Below are positions 6,651 through 8,001 of a DNA stretch of 8,001 bases, piece after piece. Under the pieces are notes generated by a model. It was not told where the DNA came from. It did not search any database and saw only the letters and a program-made list of their open reading frames with translations. This DNA is from Paracoccaceae bacterium (GTDB lineage Bacteria > Pseudomonadota > Alphaproteobacteria > Rhodobacterales > Rhodobacteraceae), in the NCBI GenBank assembly GCA_009922885.1, contig RFUP01000093.1:1-8001 (forward strand), read 5' to 3'. Position numbers and translations under genes: made by a program. Position 1 is the first letter of the stretch. Each line of letters opens with the position of its first letter.

Positions 6651-7248
6651 TCGCCAAAGCCCGCCGGAACCCGTCCCGCGCTTTCAAACGCTGCAAATAG
6701 GCTTGCGTTTGCGGCGTGTAATCCGTGGCAGCACCCGTCATCTCGCCCAAATAAAGCGCATAGCCCACGGCAAGATCCGCCATGGTGAACCGATCCGCCA
6801 CCAGCCACTCCTGCTCCAGCAGATGTGCATCAAGCCACTTCAAACGCCCGAGATACCAAGCTCGATAATCGGCGGCCACCTGCGGCTGCTTCCTCTCATC
6901 CGGCTCGAATACCCCATAGCGCAGCATCAACGCCTGCGGAAAAGTCAGCGTCGCATCCGACTGGTGCAGCCAATTGAGGTAAGCTCCATACTCCGCGTCC
7001 CCAGGCCGCAACCCCAGTTCCGGCGCGTAGCGATCCGCCAGATACTGGCAAACCGCCGCGCTCTCGGTCATCCCCGTAGCGCCATCCTCAAAATAAGGAA
7101 CGGTTCCTAACAGATTGATCTGGAAGTAATCCTTGCGATGGGCCCGAGGCGGGAAGGGCAGCACTTCCAATTCATAGTCAAGCCCAATCTCTTCAAAAGC
7201 CCACAAAGGCCGGAACGACCGCGCGCCTTTGCAATGCCATAGTTTCAT
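6637..7248 (-). CDS. Glutathione S-transferase family protein
   Basis: The 203-residue product has the two-domain cytosolic GST layout. Residues 1-75 form the thioredoxin-like domain with the cis-proline motif TVPYFED (Pro51) and the glutathione-binding Glu62-Ser63 in TESAAVCQYLADRY. Residues from about 85 on form the helical domain with the N-capping motif FTMADLAVGYALYL (Thr155, Asp158). Near the N-terminus, CKGARSFRPLWAFEE offers Cys6 or Ser11 as candidate thiol-activating residues. It would conjugate or transfer glutathione in the cytoplasm; the substrate is unknown. Its ATG overlaps the stop of the biotin-carrier gene (ATGA), with GGAGG (7256-7260 on the complement) 7 bases upstream, so the two are translationally coupled. 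Its stop is one base from that of the converging Ntn-hydrolase gene. Confidence 0.92.
   Translation of the reverse strand: MKLWHCKGARSFRPLWAFEEIGLDYELEVLPFPPRAHRKDYFQINLLGTVPYFEDGATGMTESAAVCQYLADRYAPELGLRPGDAEYGAYLNWLHQSDATLTFPQALMLRYGVFEPDERKQPQVAADYRAWYLGRLKWLDAHLLEQEWLVADRFTMADLAVGYALYLGEMTGAATDYTPQTQAYLQRLKARDGFRRALAKERA
7245..7248 (-). promoter_or_regulatory. ATGA stop-start overlap coupling the biotin-carrier and GST genes
   Basis: On the minus strand the GST start ATG and the biotin-carrier stop TGA share bases within ATGA. The strong GGAGG ribosome site for GST lies inside the last codons of the upstream gene. This is the usual signature of translational coupling in an operon. Confidence 0.75.
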
Positions 7249-7853
7249 CCCCGTTCCTCCGCCTCGATCCGCGCCAATACCTGCCGGATTTTCACCTGCG
7301 CGCCTTGGCTCGCCACCAGTTCCACCACCCGTCCAGCTGTCGCCGCGACCAGTTGATGCTCCATCTTCATCGCTTCCAGAACTGCGATCGTCTGGCCTTT
7401 CACCACCACATCGCCCACCACAACCTTCACCGCCACAATCGCCCCGTCCATGGGGGCGATCACACGATCTGATCCCGTGTCAGCCCGCTCCGGCGGATCA
7501 AGGCTCGCATCTCGGAACCAGCACCGCCCATCAGGTGCCGTCAGATGCACGACATCGCCCGCATACACATACCGGCACACCCGTTCGGCGCTACCAATCC
7601 GATATACCAGTTGCTCTGCGTCCAGCCGCAAAATCTCCAACTCCAGCGTGTCCTCTCCCGAACGCGCTTCGAAATACCCGTTTCCGAGGCCCAACAGACT
7701 TGCCATGCGCAAACCCGCCGAACCATCGAGCTTGAACCCCACCGGATGCATTGCCGCATTCCGCCAGCCCTGCGGCAACACCGCGCTCGCTCGATGCCGC
7801 TCATGGATCAGCACCGCCAGTCCGGCCCAGAACAAAGTGACAGTGGCTCGCAT
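7245..7853 (-). CDS. Biotin carboxyl carrier protein resembling the C-terminus of an acyl-CoA carboxylase alpha subunit
   Basis: The 202-residue product ends in a biotinyl domain (about residues 130-197) with the biotin attachment site VLEAMKMEHQL, Lys163. Residues 1-125 resemble the linker (BT-like) domain between the biotin carboxylase and biotinyl domains of geranyl-, methylcrotonyl- or propionyl-CoA carboxylase alpha subunits. Those subunits normally run to about 650-670 residues; the ATP-grasp biotin carboxylase part is absent from this frame. ATG 7853 is preferred over ATG 7931 because GAGG (7862-7865 on the complement) lies 8 bases upstream, and the 26 extra residues from 7931 match nothing I know. 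A TGA directly precedes ATG 7931, so the frame cannot extend further. It overlaps an upstream ORF (TAATG) and the downstream GST (ATGA). It could be a genuine separate carrier subunit or a 5'-truncated remnant. Confidence 0.75.
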   Translation of the reverse strand: MRATVTLFWAGLAVLIHERHRASAVLPQGWRNAAMHPVGFKLDGSAGLRMASLLGLGNGYFEARSGEDTLELEILRLDAEQLVYRIGSAERVCRYVYAGDVVHLTAPDGRCWFRDASLDPPERADTGSDRVIAPMDGAIVAVKVVVGDVVVKGQTIAVLEAMKMEHQLVAATAGRVVELVASQGAQVKIRQVLARIEAEERG

Positions 7854-8001
7854 TAATCGAACCTCGCGACCAGTGCAGTATCGGAACCGTGGAAACGAAT
7901 CGCGGTTATTGCATGCCGGTAAATCAGGCATTCAATACTGGGCACCGGGGCAGCAAATCGGAACTCCGCCTCGGAAACATACGTGAACCGGGCCAGCGGG
8001 G
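7853..8001 (-). CDS. Unidentified protein, C-terminal fragment (5' end outside window)
   Basis: A minus-strand frame is open from the window edge and ends at TAA 7853-7855, giving the last 48 residues (ending GSDTALVARFD). The other two frames on this strand contain stops here. Its stop shares a base with the preferred start of the biotin-carrier gene (TAATG), as in a coupled operon. If the locus is a normal carboxylase operon this could be the end of a biotin carboxylase or another subunit, but the residues match no such C-terminus I recognise. Third-position GC, by my count about 60 percent, looks lower than in the neighbouring genes. The coding call rests on the overlap and the open frame only. 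Confidence 0.35.
   Translation of the reverse strand, partial: PLARFTYVSEAEFRFAAPVPSIECLIYRHAITAIRFHGSDTALVARFD
7862..7865 (-). promoter_or_regulatory. Ribosome binding site deciding the biotin-carrier start
   Basis: GCGAGG on the minus strand, with GAGG at 7862-7865, is followed by 8 bases and ATG 7853. No comparable site precedes the alternative ATG 7931. This supports the shorter 202-residue product. Confidence 0.55.

Noticed and set aside
7854..7931. 26-residue N-terminal extension of the biotin-carrier protein from ATG 7931
   Set aside because: No ribosome site precedes ATG 7931 and the added residues resemble no carboxylase sequence; ATG 7853 has GAGG at good spacing.

Overview
The window looks like ordinary chromosome from a high-GC alphaproteobacterium, most plausibly of the Rhodobacterales/Paracoccaceae type. 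That assignment is inferred from codon use (strong preference for C or G at third positions), a monomeric-type NADP isocitrate dehydrogenase, and the general look of the protein families. No marker gene proves it. I see no rRNA, tRNA, CRISPR array, insertion sequence or phage gene.

Layout, left to right. (1) Bases 1-243: the C-terminal DNA-binding domain of a Crp/Fnr-family regulator, cut by the window edge and followed by a candidate terminator hairpin. (2) Bases 244-754: about 510 bases with no gene I can support. They hold a 7-bp inverted repeat and a cluster of four related GGTGCG-type boxes that could be operators. (3) Bases 755-2242: a complete NAD(P)-dependent aldehyde dehydrogenase that resembles the PuuC type. 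(4) Bases 2545-4746: a complete monomeric NADP isocitrate dehydrogenase with its own leader (candidate promoter and a GTGTCA-G-TGACAC palindrome), closed by the clearest terminator of the window. (5) Bases 4848-6635: a cytoplasmic gamma-glutamyltransferase-fold Ntn-hydrolase. It keeps the nucleophilic Thr but lacks several glutathione-type substrate residues. (6) On the minus strand, reading leftward from the right edge: the end of an unidentified ORF (7853-8001), a short biotin-carrier protein (7245-7853) and a glutathione S-transferase (6637-7248). Their stop and start codons overlap (TAATG, then ATGA), so they look like one translationally coupled operon. It meets the Ntn-hydrolase gene tail to tail with a single base between the stop codons.

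Functionally these are mostly metabolic genes: an aldehyde oxidation step, the TCA-cycle isocitrate step, an amide or gamma-glutamyl hydrolase, and a biotin-dependent acyl-CoA carboxylase piece with a GST. The terminator after icd and the separate ribosome sites suggest that the plus-strand genes are independent units, not one pathway operon. The most unusual points are the stand-alone biotin carrier protein that matches only the C-terminal part of an acyl-CoA carboxylase alpha subunit, and the GGTGCG box cluster ahead of the aldehyde dehydrogenase. I found no convincing undescribed multi-gene system.
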